Shown here in pieces: positions 24,447 through 33,853 of a DNA stretch of 64,000 bases. The stretch spans positions 62,001-126,000 of the forward strand of contig CASDQM010000004.1 of NCBI GenBank assembly GCA_949282745.1. The letters are read 5' to 3'. Both the position numbers and the translations under genes were made by a program. Every line of letters starts with the position of its first letter. The stretch's first letter is position 1. A model generated the notes under the pieces. It was not told the origin of the DNA. It searched no databases and saw only the letters and a program-made list of their open reading frames with translations. The DNA comes from an uncultured Sutterella sp. Lineage in GTDB: Bacteria > Pseudomonadota > Gammaproteobacteria > Burkholderiales > Burkholderiaceae_F.

Positions 24447-25784
24447 TTAGCCGACGAGGCTGCAAGCGAGGAAGCCGAGCGCGACCGCGAAGACGATGGC
24501 GATCAGGCCGGGGAGGAAGAAGGCGTGGTTGAACACGAACTTGCCGATGCGGGTCGTGCCCGTGTAGTCCATCTGGACGGCGCCGAGGAGGGTCGGGTAG
24601 GTCGGGAGGACGAACAGAGCCGAAACGGCAGCGAACGAAGCCACGAGCATGTAGGAGTCACCGGGGTTGGCGGCGGAGATACCGAGAGCGGCAACGATGG
24701 CCGGGGTAATCGCCTTAGCGGTGGCAGCCTGCGAGTACAGGAGCATCGAAGCGAGGAAGAACACGACGGCGAGCAGGGCCGGGGTTTCCGAAACCGTACC
24801 GGCGGCGAGTTCCTTAATTTCGTTCGAGTGACCGGACACGAACGTGTCGCCCAACCAAGCCACACCGAGCACGCAGACGATAGCGACCATACCGCTCTTG
24901 AAGACGGACGAGTCAGCGATCTTGCCGATTTCGATGTTGCAGGTCATCGTGATGAGCATACCGACGATGAGCATGAGGCTCATGATGGCGGCGTCACGGC
25001 CGACGACGACGTTTTCAATCAGGCCAACGGCCGGCGAAATGGCGGAGGCATAAAGCACAACGAAGATAACGCCGACGAGGAAGATGAGAACGGAGCGCTT
25101 GGCAAAGGGCTTGAGTTCAGTGTGCGCAGCGCCGACGGAAGCCTTGATGAGGCCCTTGGCGAGACGTTCCTGATAGACCGGGTCCTTGCTGAGGTCCATC
25201 TTGGAGATGAGCGTCATGACAAAGGCGGTCAGCATGCAGGCGACGAACGTCGTCGACATCCAGATGCCGAGCAGGGCCGGGTAGGACCAGCCGAAGTCTT
25301 CGAGCACGCCGGCCATGTAGATCACGGCGGCGGAAACCGGCGAAGCCGTAATGGCGATCTGCGAAGCGACCACGGCGATCGACAGCGGGACGCAAGGACG
25401 AATGTTCTGTTCCTTAGCGACTTCGACGATAACCGGAATCATCGAGAAGGCCGTGTGGCCCGTACCAGCGAAGATCGTGAGGACATAGGTCACGACCGGG
25501 GCGAGGTAGTTGATGTACTTCGGATTGGAACGAAGGATGCGTTCGGCAATCTGAACGAGGTAATCAAGACCGCCGGCGAGCTGCATCGCCGAAATGGCCG
25601 AGATCACCGAGGCGATGATCAGGATAACGTCCCAGGGGATGTTACCCGGCTTCATACCCAGGCAAAGGCCGAGAATGAGCACACCGGCGCCACCGGCGTA
25701 GCCGATGCCGATGCCGCCAAGGCGGACGCCCAAGAAAATCGCGCCGAGCAGCACGATAATCTGAAGAATAAGCATGATATCCAT
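24447..25784 (-). CDS. dcuB: Anaerobic C4-dicarboxylate transporter DcuB (DcuA/DcuB family)
   Basis: A 445-residue inner-membrane carrier of the DcuAB family, which exchanges fumarate, malate or aspartate for succinate during fumarate respiration. About 10-12 hydrophobic segments are seen. Family words include the N-terminal LLGAIFLGVRLGGIGIGYAG, TGHTAFSMIPVIVEVAKEQN, and ITASPVSAAVIYMA. The aspA gene lies upstream on the same strand, with a 253-base gap carrying a hairpin, so aspartate uptake and deamination are probably expressed together. DcuA and DcuB cannot be separated safely by sequence alone. The start follows CTGGAGGC. Confidence 0.92.
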   Translation of the reverse strand: MDIMLILQIIVLLGAIFLGVRLGGIGIGYAGGAGVLILGLCLGMKPGNIPWDVILIIASVISAISAMQLAGGLDYLVQIAERILRSNPKYINYLAPVVTYVLTIFAGTGHTAFSMIPVIVEVAKEQNIRPCVPLSIAVVASQIAITASPVSAAVIYMAGVLEDFGWSYPALLGIWMSTTFVACMLTAFVMTLISKMDLSKDPVYQERLAKGLIKASVGAAHTELKPFAKRSVLIFLVGVIFVVLYASAISPAVGLIENVVVGRDAAIMSLMLIVGMLITMTCNIEIGKIADSSVFKSGMVAIVCVLGVAWLGDTFVSGHSNEIKELAAGTVSETPALLAVVFFLASMLLYSQAATAKAITPAIVAALGISAANPGDSYMLVASFAAVSALFVLPTYPTLLGAVQMDYTGTTRIGKFVFNHAFFLPGLIAIVFAVALGFLACSLVG

Positions 25785-25949
25785 GGATGCCTCCAGGCAT
25801 TGAGTTATCCGACGAAGATACCGGCCATCCTTAGTAACGATGATCCGGCCCTCCGCCGAGGGTGGTTACGGGTCTTGTCGCCCGTCAGGAAAGCCGCCCT
25901 TCTAGCATGGGGGCTTTCATGACGGTTGACCGAAACCCGTTGGGTCCGA

Positions 25950-25983
25950 CAAGACCGTCCCGCGCTCGAGCAGGACGGTCTTG
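25950..25983. other. Strong hairpin between aspA and dcuB
   Basis: CAAGACCGTCC (25950-25960) pairs with GGACGGTCTTG (25973-25983). The T-run (TTTT) follows it on the plus strand, although both flanking genes are on the minus strand. For the aspA-dcuB transcript it would act as an intercistronic mRNA hairpin rather than a normal terminator. Confidence 0.6.
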
Positions 25984-26037
25984 TTTTGGGCTCATCCGCA
26001 ACCCCGTTGCCGGGGTTCGGACGACGAAGTCAGAAAA

Positions 26038-27435
26038 TTACTTTTCGAACTTCGGGTTGATGAGGTTTTCATACGTGAACGTATGATCCCACTGTTCCTG
26101 CGTGAGCATGCCCTTTTCTTCAACGACGAGCTGATGGAGGGACTTGCCGGTGAGGAAGCCTTCGCGGGCGATGTTGGCGCAGGGCTTGTAGCCGAAGTGC
26201 GGCTTCAGGAGCGTGACGATGCCGAGCGAACCCATAACGAGGTCCTTGCAGTGTTCGGCGTTGACGACGATGCCGTCGATGCACTTTTCACGCAGGTGGT
26301 TGCAGGCGTTCGTCATGACCTTCATCTGCATGTAGAGAGCGAAGGTGATGACCGGTTCCATCACGTTCAGTTCGAGCTGGCCGGCGGAAGCGGCGAGCAT
26401 GACCGTCGTGTCGAGACCGATGGCGAGGAAGCAGGCCTGGTTCGTCACTTCGGGGATCACGGGGTTGACCTTACCCGGCATGATCGAGGAGCCCGGCTGG
26501 AGCTGCGGGAGGATGAGTTCGGAGAGACCCGTACGCGGACCGGAAGCAAGGAGACGCAGGTCGTTGCAGACCTTCGTCAGCTTGACGGCGAGGCTCTTGA
26601 CGGCGCTCGAGAGAGCAACGTAGGCACCGCAGTCGCTCGTGGCGGCGATGAGGTCATCGCTGTTCTTGAAGTCGATGCCGGTGATTTCGGCGAGGTGCTT
26701 GACGGCGAGGGCCGGGTATTCCGGGTGAGCCGTAACGGTCGTGCCGATGGCGGTAGCGCCGAGGTTGACGATCTTCAGATGTTCCTGGGCTTCCTTGATG
26801 ACGGCGATTTCGTCGGCGATCGTGGCGCCCCAGCCATGGAATTCCTGGCCGAAGGACATCGGAACGGCGTCCTGGAGGTGCGTACGGCCCATCTTGAGCA
26901 CGCCCTTGGTTTCTTCAGCCTTGCGGAAGAAGGCGTCACGCAGATCTTCGACGGCCTTCAGGAGGACGTTCGAGCGGAGGATCAGCGAGAGGTGAAGAGC
27001 GGTCGGATACGTGTCGTTCGTGGACTGACCGAAGTTGGCGTGGTCGTTCGGGGAGACCTTCTTGTCGCCCTTGGCGAGGCCGAGGTGTTCGCAAGCGAGG
27101 TTGCAGATCACTTCGTTGCAGTTCATGTTGGTCGACGTGCCGGCACCACCCTGGAGCCAGTCGGTCACGAACTGGTCGTTGTACTTGCCGGCGATGAGCT
27201 GTTCGCTAGCCCAAATCAGAGCGTCAGCGACGTCGGCCGGGATGCAGCCGAGTTCCTTGTTGGCCATGGCGGCGGCCTTCTTCACATAGCCGTAGGCCTG
27301 GGCGAAGAAGGGTTCCTGCGACATCGGCATTTCCGTGATGTGGAAGTTCTGCTTGCCGCGCATGGTCTGCACGCCATAGTAGACATCATCAGGAATCTCG
27401 AGTTCGCCAAGGAAGTCGCTTTCAATACGAGACAT
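26038..27435 (-). CDS. aspA: Aspartate ammonia-lyase (AspA)
   Basis: AspA converts L-aspartate to fumarate and ammonia, providing the electron acceptor for fumarate reductase. The 465-residue protein belongs to the aspartase/fumarase superfamily: signature loop GSSIMPGKVNPVIPE, substrate-binding GGAGTSTNMNCNEV and GRTHLQDAVPMSFGQE. These N-terminal and signature features match aspartases (MSRIESDFLGELEIPDDVYYG) rather than class II fumarases. The start follows AGGAGCTATAAAA. It is followed by dcuB on the same strand and preceded by frdAB, so aspartate uptake, deamination and fumarate reduction are clustered. Confidence 0.95.
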   Translation of the reverse strand: MSRIESDFLGELEIPDDVYYGVQTMRGKQNFHITEMPMSQEPFFAQAYGYVKKAAAMANKELGCIPADVADALIWASEQLIAGKYNDQFVTDWLQGGAGTSTNMNCNEVICNLACEHLGLAKGDKKVSPNDHANFGQSTNDTYPTALHLSLILRSNVLLKAVEDLRDAFFRKAEETKGVLKMGRTHLQDAVPMSFGQEFHGWGATIADEIAVIKEAQEHLKIVNLGATAIGTTVTAHPEYPALAVKHLAEITGIDFKNSDDLIAATSDCGAYVALSSAVKSLAVKLTKVCNDLRLLASGPRTGLSELILPQLQPGSSIMPGKVNPVIPEVTNQACFLAIGLDTTVMLAASAGQLELNVMEPVITFALYMQMKVMTNACNHLREKCIDGIVVNAEHCKDLVMGSLGIVTLLKPHFGYKPCANIAREGFLTGKSLHQLVVEEKGMLTQEQWDHTFTYENLINPKFEK

Positions 27436-27575
27436 TTTTATAGCTCCTCATAGGATTTTGGACAGAGCGGCGGGACCGAATGGTTCTGTTCGTCCCTCTG
27501 TCCGGGGTGAACTCCGCCTCTTCTGTATCCCGTTTCCGGGGGTTGGTCGCAGAAGAAGCGGAACATTGTGAACGC

Positions 27576-27609
27576 GGCGTATGATACTCCTTTCGAAGGA
27601 CCATACGCC
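27576..27609. other. Extended inverted repeat between frdB and aspA
   Basis: GGCGTATG (27576-27583) and CATACGCC (27602-27609) flank an inner TCCTTTCGAAGGA-type repeat. It lies in the short gap between two minus-strand genes. Without a T-run it is more likely an mRNA-stabilising or processing hairpin than a terminator. Confidence 0.5.
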
Positions 27610-27623
27610 ATGCGCCCTAAATA

Positions 27624-28433
27624 TTACTGCTTAATCGGCTTGATGGGAATAGCCTTTTTTTGGGACGGAAGAACCTTATCGTAGCCCTTCATACCCTGTT
27701 CAGCCATCTTGCGACGGATGAAGGCGATCTGCGTCTTGAGGGGCAGATCCTTCGGGCAGAAGTCGTGGCAGGCGAGAAGGGACATGCATCCGAAGACGCC
27801 CGATTCGTCACCGATCACTTCGTAGTAGTCGGCGTCGTTGCGGTCGTCGCGCGGGTCAAGGCGGAAGCGGGCGATCTTGTTGATGCCGACGCCGCCCACG
27901 AAGTCCGGACGCAGACGAACCGTACCGCAACCGGCGATGCAGCAGCCGCATTCGACGCAGCGGTCGAGAACGTAGATGTCTTCGGCGAGCTGCGGGTCCA
28001 TCGGAACTTCCTTCTTGCGAAGGTCGATTTCCTCTTCCTTCATGTGAACCCACGTTTCCATGCGTTCGGACATGTTGCGCATCCACTTGCCGGTGTTGAC
28101 CGAAAGGTCGCCGATGAGTTCAAAGGCGGGCAGCGGAGCGAGCGTGAATTCCGTCGGAAGGTCGCGCGTCAGGGTACGGCAGGCCAGACCGGGCTTGCCG
28201 TTGATCATCATGGCGCAGGAACCGCAGATGCCGGCACGGCAGACGAAGTCGAACTGAAGCGTCGGATCCTGGTGATCACGCAGTTCATTCAGAGCGATGA
28301 AAAGCGTCATCGAGTCGGATTCTTCGAGCTCGTAGGTCTGCATGTGCGGAACGCTTTCAGGATCCTGCGGGTTGTAGCGCAGAATGCTGATCTTGAGCAG
28401 ACGGTGCTGCTTCTTGTTTTCCACTTGGCTCAT
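27624..28433 (-). CDS. frdB: Fumarate reductase iron-sulfur subunit (FrdB)
   Basis: A 269-residue electron-transfer subunit that passes electrons from the membrane quinol to the FrdA flavin. All three clusters are visible: [2Fe-2S] with CRAGICGSCAM and the later GLAC; [4Fe-4S] with CVECGCCIAGC; [3Fe-4S] with CMSLLACHDFCP. The length is slightly longer than the Wolinella subunit because of extensions at both ends. It starts 18 bases after frdA ends. No cytochrome b (FrdC) or FrdC/FrdD anchor gene is found beside it, although the enzyme normally needs one. Confidence 0.93.
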   Translation of the reverse strand: MSQVENKKQHRLLKISILRYNPQDPESVPHMQTYELEESDSMTLFIALNELRDHQDPTLQFDFVCRAGICGSCAMMINGKPGLACRTLTRDLPTEFTLAPLPAFELIGDLSVNTGKWMRNMSERMETWVHMKEEEIDLRKKEVPMDPQLAEDIYVLDRCVECGCCIAGCGTVRLRPDFVGGVGINKIARFRLDPRDDRNDADYYEVIGDESGVFGCMSLLACHDFCPKDLPLKTQIAFIRRKMAEQGMKGYDKVLPSQKKAIPIKPIKQ

Positions 28434-28451
28434 TTAATCATCCACTCCAAA

Positions 28452-30437
28452 TTAATCGTTCAGGGGTTCATCAATGCGTTCGTTCTTACCCTTGAGACGC
28501 TTGGGCAACAGGTGCTCGTACGGCATGAGGGCGTTCTGGATCGCAAAGCGGTCGGCGCCTTCGGCTTCCATCTTGGCGCGGATGGCGTCGACTTCCGCCT
28601 GACGCTTGACCGATTCCGGATTTTCGATGTAGTTCTTCACGCCGTAGCCGCGGAAGCCCGGGGGAAGTTCCATCCTGCTGATGTCGAGGTTCTGGTAGGA
28701 GAGCGTCGGAAGCGTGTCGCCTTCCTTCCAAGTGGCAATCGTACGATTGAGCCAGTTGACGTCGTCACGACGCGAGTAGTCTTCGCGGTAGTGAGCCCCG
28801 CGCGATTCCTTGCGGTTGAGAGCGCCGCAGGCGACCGTGAGGGCCACGCGGAGCATCTTCTGCGTGCGGTAGGCGTAAACGAGCTCGGGGTTCGGACCGA
28901 CGATGTCCTTGACGGGCACGTTGAAGGAACGCTTGTAGAGGTCTTCGAGTTCCTTGACGGCTTCTTCCATGTCGGAACCGCGGCGGAAAATGCCGATCTT
29001 CGTCGTCATGATTTCCTGCATGCGGGTGCGAAGCTTCACAGCGTCTTCGGAGCCACCGTTCGTGGTGAAGTGCTTGAGCTCGGCTTCCTGCTTGCGCAGA
29101 GCGTCATAGATGATCGAGGTCGGGATGTCGATGCCGTTTTCGGGCTGGTCGCAGAAGTCGGCGATGAATTCACCGACGATCATGCCGGCCACGACCGTTT
29201 CGGCCACCGAGTTGCCGCCGAGGCGGTTGAACCCGTGCATGTCCCAGCAGGCGGCTTCGCCGGCGGCGAAGAGGCCCTTCAGGGTTTCGGATTCGCCCGT
29301 GGGCTTCGTGCGGATGCCGCCCATCGTGTAGTGCTGGGCCGGACGCACAGGCACCCATTCCTTCGTCGGGTCAACGCCGAGGAAGTAGTGGCAGATTTCG
29401 TAGACTTCACGGAGCTTGTGCTTGATGTGATGTTCGCCGAGCAGCGTGATGTCGAGCCAGATGTGTTCGCCGAAGCGGCTCTTGACGCCCTTGCCCTGGG
29501 CAATGCGTTCTTCCATGCGGCGCGAAACCACGTCGCGGGAGGCGAGTTCCTTCTTTTCCGGTTCGACGTCCGGCATGAAGCGGTGGCCGTCGACGTCGCG
29601 CAGGAGACCGCCGTCACCGCGGCAGCCTTCCGTCACCAGAATGCCGGCCGGGAAGATGCCGGTCGGGTGGAACTGAATGGCTTCCATGTTCGAAAGCGTG
29701 GCGACGCCCGTGCCGAGCGCGAGGTCGTAGCCCGTACCGTCGCAGATCACGGCGTTCGTCGTGACGCGGTAAATACGGCCGGCACCGCCCGTGGCGATGG
29801 CCGTGGCCTTCGAAACGTAAGCGAGGAGTTCGCCCGTGATCAGGTCGCGGACGATGGCGCCGTAGCAGCGCTTGCCGTCGTGAATGAGCGAGAGGGCTTC
29901 AACGCGTTCGACGACGGGAACCTGTTCGGCGATGATGCGGTCGGACACGGCGTTGAGCATGGCGTGGCCGGTACAGTCGGACACGTAGCAGGTACGCCAC
30001 TTCTTCGTACCGCCGAAGTCGCGCTGGGCGACGAGGCCGGCGGCTTCCTTGCGTTCGGTAATCGTAACCTTTTCGCCGTTGATGATCACCTGACGGTCAC
30101 CCGGGGTGATGCGGCTCCAGGGGCAGCCCCAGGCGGCGAGTTCACGCACGGCCTTGGGCGAGGTGTTCACGAACATGCGGACCACTTCCTGGTCGGCGCC
30201 CCAGTCGGAGCCGCGGACCGTGTCGGCGAAGTGGATGTCTTCGTTGTCGCCCATGCCCTTAATAACGTTGCCGAGCGAAGCCTGCATACCGCCCTGGGCG
30301 GCCTTCGAGTGACTGCGCTTCGGCGGAACGAGCGACAGAACGATCGAGTCGTGTCCGCGGCGCTTGGCGGCAACCGCCATACGCAAACCGGCAAGACCGC
30401 CACCGATCACGAGGACGTCGGTGTAGATAATTTTCAT
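28452..30437 (-). CDS. frdA: Fumarate reductase flavoprotein subunit (FrdA)
   Basis: A 661-residue catalytic subunit that reduces fumarate to succinate on the cytoplasmic face. His43 in [10 protein letters not shown] is the covalent FAD attachment site, at the same position as in Wolinella Frd[12 protein letters not shown] and ASRDVVSRR contain the substrate-binding His and the catalytic Arg, and HYTMGGIRT and GFNRLGGNS follow in order. The sequence resembles the epsilonproteobacterial, cytochrome-b-anchored type more than E. coli FrdA (inference). The start at ATG 30437 follows GGAGACCTTGG; an in-frame extension to 30485 is not supported. It could run as succinate dehydrogenase, but AspA and DcuB beside it point to fumarate reduction. 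Confidence 0.93.
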   Translation of the reverse strand: MKIIYTDVLVIGGGLAGLRMAVAAKRRGHDSIVLSLVPPKRSHSKAAQGGMQASLGNVIKGMGDNEDIHFADTVRGSDWGADQEVVRMFVNTSPKAVRELAAWGCPWSRITPGDRQVIINGEKVTITERKEAAGLVAQRDFGGTKKWRTCYVSDCTGHAMLNAVSDRIIAEQVPVVERVEALSLIHDGKRCYGAIVRDLITGELLAYVSKATAIATGGAGRIYRVTTNAVICDGTGYDLALGTGVATLSNMEAIQFHPTGIFPAGILVTEGCRGDGGLLRDVDGHRFMPDVEPEKKELASRDVVSRRMEERIAQGKGVKSRFGEHIWLDITLLGEHHIKHKLREVYEICHYFLGVDPTKEWVPVRPAQHYTMGGIRTKPTGESETLKGLFAAGEAACWDMHGFNRLGGNSVAETVVAGMIVGEFIADFCDQPENGIDIPTSIIYDALRKQEAELKHFTTNGGSEDAVKLRTRMQEIMTTKIGIFRRGSDMEEAVKELEDLYKRSFNVPVKDIVGPNPELVYAYRTQKMLRVALTVACGALNRKESRGAHYREDYSRRDDVNWLNRTIATWKEGDTLPTLSYQNLDISRMELPPGFRGYGVKNYIENPESVKRQAEVDAIRAKMEAEGADRFAIQNALMPYEHLLPKRLKGKNERIDEPLND

Positions 30438-30717
30438 TCCAAGGTCTCCAAGAAGAAGGCGTCGGACACCCATCGGCGTCGACACCGGATTTCATAATTC
30501 GACTGAGTGGAGGTTCTCCAAACACCACGCAGTCAAACTAGCCGTCACGATTATCCCCCGCAACGGAGAAAACCGCATAAGAAAATCTCACGATTCCCTG
30601 ACAAAACGCAGAAGTCCTCACAGTCTTTGCATTTTTGTCCCGACATAAGAAAACCCTTTTACAATCCCTTGCCGGAGTTGAAGTTTAAGGGAAATCCACG
30701 TTTTTGCTCTTTCTTTA

Positions 30718-30733
30718 TACGCATTTCTGCGTA
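30718..30733. promoter_or_regulatory. Palindromic operator-like site, copy 1
   Basis: TACGCA-TTTC-TGCGTA: two perfect 6-base half-sites with a 4-base spacer, 281 bases upstream of frdA. Confidence 0.55.
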
Positions 30734-31068
30734 CGTAAAAAGTGCCTCAAGACAGGGTCCGGAACGCGAAATTTTCGTTCAAAAATTTGAGGAGCCCGCA
30801 GTTTACCCATGATTTCCCCCCTCTTCGACTAGTGGTTTCCCTAGTATTTCCGACAGAAAATCTCTGCTTTTTCTTTTCTTTTTCACTCTCTTTTCGACAA
30901 GATAAATCTGCTCAATCCATTGTCTTACAGGCAATACGAGGACACCAAAACTCTCCCCGTCCGACAGGTCGGTCGAACTAGGTTGTTTCACTCATTCCCG
31001 ACCGAAAGTCTTCAGCTATTTCTCAACACCCTTTGATAGCTTAGTTTTAAGTCGTGATTCGGTCCTCC

Positions 31069-31084
31069 TACGCAAATTTGCGTA
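31069..31084. promoter_or_regulatory. Palindromic operator-like site, copy 2
   Basis: TACGCA-AATT-TGCGTA: the same half-sites and spacing as copy 1, here forming a complete 16-base palindrome. It is 250 bases upstream of ridA. Confidence 0.55.
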
Positions 31085-31334
31085 ACAAAATTCGGGCGTC
31101 TTTGATCGATAAACGAAAGATCCGTCCGCCAATAGCCTCCTTCACTATCGAAAGCATTTTTCCGATAGAATTTCAACCATCTCGTGAGCCGCCCTTTTTC
31201 TTCCTCCCGCCGGAGGAAGCGAGACCGACGGCCCAGGACGCCGCAACGAAGCGCGTTGCCCTCTCTTTCAACGGAAAACCTTCCTCCCGCGATCGCCGGG
31301 GGACGGTTTGTGAATTTTCCCATCGAGGCTAGCT

Positions 31335-31712
31335 ATGAACGAAATCCTCTCCACCGACCGCGCCCCCGCCGCCATCGGCTCCTACAGCCAGGGCGTGCGT
31401 ACCGGAAACCTCCTTTTCCTCTCCGGTCAGCTCGGTCTCGATCCCGCCTCGGGAACGCTTCCCGAAGGCGTCAAGGCGCAGTCCGAACAAGCCTTCCGCA
31501 ACGTCGCGGCCCTTCTCGAAGCGGCCGACATGTCGTTTGCAAACGTCGTCAAGGTGACGATCTTCATCACCGACCTCGACTACTTCCCCACGGTGAACGA
31601 AGCCATGATCGCCGCTTTTGACGGCCTGCCCTATCCGGCCCGCTCCTGCGTGGTCGTCGCGGATCTTCCCAAGCACGGTCTCGTGGAAGTGGAAGCCGTC
31701 GCCGCCCTCTGA
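31335..31712 (+). CDS. ridA: RidA family enamine/imine deaminase
   Basis: RidA hydrolyses reactive enamine and imine intermediates released by PLP enzymes, protecting other enzymes from damage. The 125-residue protein fits the family: IGSYSQGVRTGNLLFLSGQ near the start, the central NVAALLEAADMSFANVVKVT, and the conserved Arg in YPARSCVVVADLP. Family members form trimers in the cytosol. It is followed after 17 bases by recG, so the two share a transcript. It is divergent from the frd operon across a long regulatory gap. Confidence 0.93.
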   Translation: MNEILSTDRAPAAIGSYSQGVRTGNLLFLSGQLGLDPASGTLPEGVKAQSEQAFRNVAALLEAADMSFANVVKVTIFITDLDYFPTVNEAMIAAFDGLPYPARSCVVVADLPKHGLVEVEAVAAL

Positions 31713-31729
31713 CGTCCGGACGAAACCTC

Positions 31730-33826
31730 ATGGCCCCATCCTCAACGCTTCGCACCCGCATGGCGGGCCCGATCGAACAGAAGAAGCTTGCACCGCTCGC
31801 GGAACGACTCGAGCGGCTCGGCCTCCTTTCCGATTGGGACTTCGTCTTTCATCTGCCGCTTCGCTATGAAGACGAAACCGCCATCACTCCGATCGGCGAA
31901 CTCGTTCCCGACACGGGCGTGCCCTCACAGTGCCAGGGCACGGTGTTGAAGGCGGGCTTTCGGGCGACGAGCCGCGGACAAATCTACGTGGCCGAAATCG
32001 CCGACGACACGGGTACGCTCGGACTCTCTTTCTTCACGTACTACCGAAACATCACCTCCACCATCCGCCACGGCGAAGTCGTGCGCGTCTTCGGACAGGT
32101 GCGCCGGGGGTATTACGACGACGCGCGCCTCGAGATGGTGCACCCCAAGGTGCGCAAACCTCTCTTTGACGCGGCCAATCTCCCGAAGACTCTCACTCCC
32201 GTCTATCCGACGGGCGAAGGCGTGCAGCAGACGTGGCTCCGAAAACGCATTCACCGCGCGCTGCTCGACCTCAACGTGCGCGACCTCGTGCCCGCGGAAC
32301 TGACCGAGTCGCTCGGTCTGCCGCGGCTCAACGCCGCCCTCGGTTACCTGCACAATCCTCCCGCCGACGCGCCCGTCGCGTCGCTGCACGACCGCACGGC
32401 TCCGGCCTGGCAGCGCCTTAAGTTCGACGAACTTCTCGCGCAGCAGATCACGCTCGCCGAATCCCGCCGCCGCAGAAAGGACCTGCAGGCGCCGCACCTA
32501 GACGAGCCGTCCGAAAACCTCGTGGATCCCTTTCTCGCCTCGCTTCCCTTCGCGCTCACGAATGCACAGAAGCGCGTCTGGCGTGAAATCGAAGAGGACC
32601 TCGAGAAGGACGCGCCCATGCACCGCCTCGTGCAGGGGGACGTGGGAAGCGGCAAGACGGTCGTCGCGGCTCTCTCCTTACTGCGCGCCCTCGAGTGCGG
32701 TCATCAGGCTGTCCTCATGGCGCCCACGGAACTCCTCGCGGAACAGCACGCCAAGAAGCTTCGCGAATGGTTCGAGCCGCTCGGCATTTCCGTCTTCGAA
32801 CTCAGCGGACGCCTCAAGGCTTCTGAGAAGCGCAGCGTCCTCGAGGCGCTTAAGAGCGGCGCCGCGCGCGTCGCCGTGGGCACGCACGCCCTCATTCAGG
32901 AGGGCGTCGCCTTCGAGAAGCTCGGCCTTTGCGTCATCGACGAGCAGCACCGCTTCGGCGTCGAACAGCGCCTCAAACTCAAAAGCCGCGGCGCGCAGGG
33001 CACCGAGCCCCATCTTCTTCTCATGTCGGCCACCCCGATTCCGCGCACGCTCGCCATGAGCTACCTCGCGGACCTCTCCGTCTCCGTGATCGACGAACTG
33101 CCGCCGGGACGCACGCCCGTCGACACCCGAACGCTATCGCTTGCGCGTGAAGACGACGTCGTCGGTTTTCTTGCGCGCGCCGTCGCCGAAAAACGTCAGA
33201 TCTACTGGGTCTGTCCCCTCGTCGAGGAAAGCGACAAGCTCGACCTCACGGCCGCCGCCGACCGTTGCGAGCGTCTTCGCGACCGGCTCCCCGACGCAAG
33301 CGTCGGCCTTCTTCACGGCCAGATGACGGCCGAAGAGAAGGACGCCGCCATGCGCGCCTTCATTGCCGGCAAGACCGACATCCTCGTTTCGACCACCGTC
33401 ATCGAAGTGGGCGTGGACGTGCCCAACGCGAGCGTCATGGTGATCGAACACGCCGAACGCTTCGGCCTGGCGCAGCTTCACCAGCTACGCGGACGCGTCG
33501 GCCGGGGATCCGCCAAGAGTTTCTGTCTTCTTCTTTTCGATCCGAACCTTTCCGAGGAGGGACGCCGCCGTCTGAGCGTCATCCGCGCCACGAACGACGG
33601 CTTTGAAGTCGCCCGTCACGACCTGCAGCTGCGGGGACCGGGCGAGTTCCTCGGAGAACGGCAGTCGGGCGTTCCCATGCTCCGCTTCGCCGACCTCGAA
33701 CGCGACGAAGCCCTTCTCGTCAACGCCGTCCGCTGGGCGCCCGTGTGGCTTGAGAAGGACCGCGAGGCCGCGCTCGAGCACGCCCACCGATGGTTCAAAA
33801 CCAAAGCCGACTATCTCGGCATCTGA
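31730..33826 (+). CDS. recG: ATP-dependent DNA helicase RecG
   Basis: RecG drives branch migration at stalled replication forks and recombination intermediates. The 698-residue protein has an N-terminal wedge/OB-fold domain (about 60-170), then the superfamily 2 helicase motifs: Walker A GDVGSGKTVVA, DEQHRF, SATPIPRTLA, and HGQMTAEEKD and QLRGRVGRG in the second RecA-like domain. The length is normal. The ATG 31730 start has only a weak ribosome binding site and ATG 31760 is an alternative. recG followed by oxyR is a common betaproteobacterial arrangement. Confidence 0.96.
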   Translation: MAPSSTLRTRMAGPIEQKKLAPLAERLERLGLLSDWDFVFHLPLRYEDETAITPIGELVPDTGVPSQCQGTVLKAGFRATSRGQIYVAEIADDTGTLGLSFFTYYRNITSTIRHGEVVRVFGQVRRGYYDDARLEMVHPKVRKPLFDAANLPKTLTPVYPTGEGVQQTWLRKRIHRALLDLNVRDLVPAELTESLGLPRLNAALGYLHNPPADAPVASLHDRTAPAWQRLKFDELLAQQITLAESRRRRKDLQAPHLDEPSENLVDPFLASLPFALTNAQKRVWREIEEDLEKDAPMHRLVQGDVGSGKTVVAALSLLRALECGHQAVLMAPTELLAEQHAKKLREWFEPLGISVFELSGRLKASEKRSVLEALKSGAARVAVGTHALIQEGVAFEKLGLCVIDEQHRFGVEQRLKLKSRGAQGTEPHLLLMSATPIPRTLAMSYLADLSVSVIDELPPGRTPVDTRTLSLAREDDVVGFLARAVAEKRQIYWVCPLVEESDKLDLTAAADRCERLRDRLPDASVGLLHGQMTAEEKDAAMRAFIAGKTDILVSTTVIEVGVDVPNASVMVIEHAERFGLAQLHQLRGRVGRGSAKSFCLLLFDPNLSEEGRRRLSVIRATNDGFEVARHDLQLRGPGEFLGERQSGVPMLRFADLERDEALLVNAVRWAPVWLEKDREAALEHAHRWFKTKADYLGI

Positions 33827-33853
33827 TCCGATTTCCTCAAAGGACATTTCCGT

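Larger units (their letters stand above)
30438..31334. other. 897-base AT-richer regulatory gap between frdA and ridA
   Basis: This divergent gap is clearly richer in A and T than the surrounding genes. I searched it for a cytochrome b gene (frdC) on both strands and found none; the open frames present are at most about 100 codons, without ribosome binding sites or recognisable sequence. It does contain two copies of TACGCA-N4-TGCGTA and an ACTAG-N8-CTAGT repeat (30826-30843). A small RNA between them is possible but I cannot support one. Confidence 0.6.

Noticed and set aside
30803..30991. A 62-codon minus-strand open frame in the frdA-ridA gap
   Set aside because: It starts with GTG, has no ribosome binding site and no recognisable sequence; it does not resemble a cytochrome b anchor.
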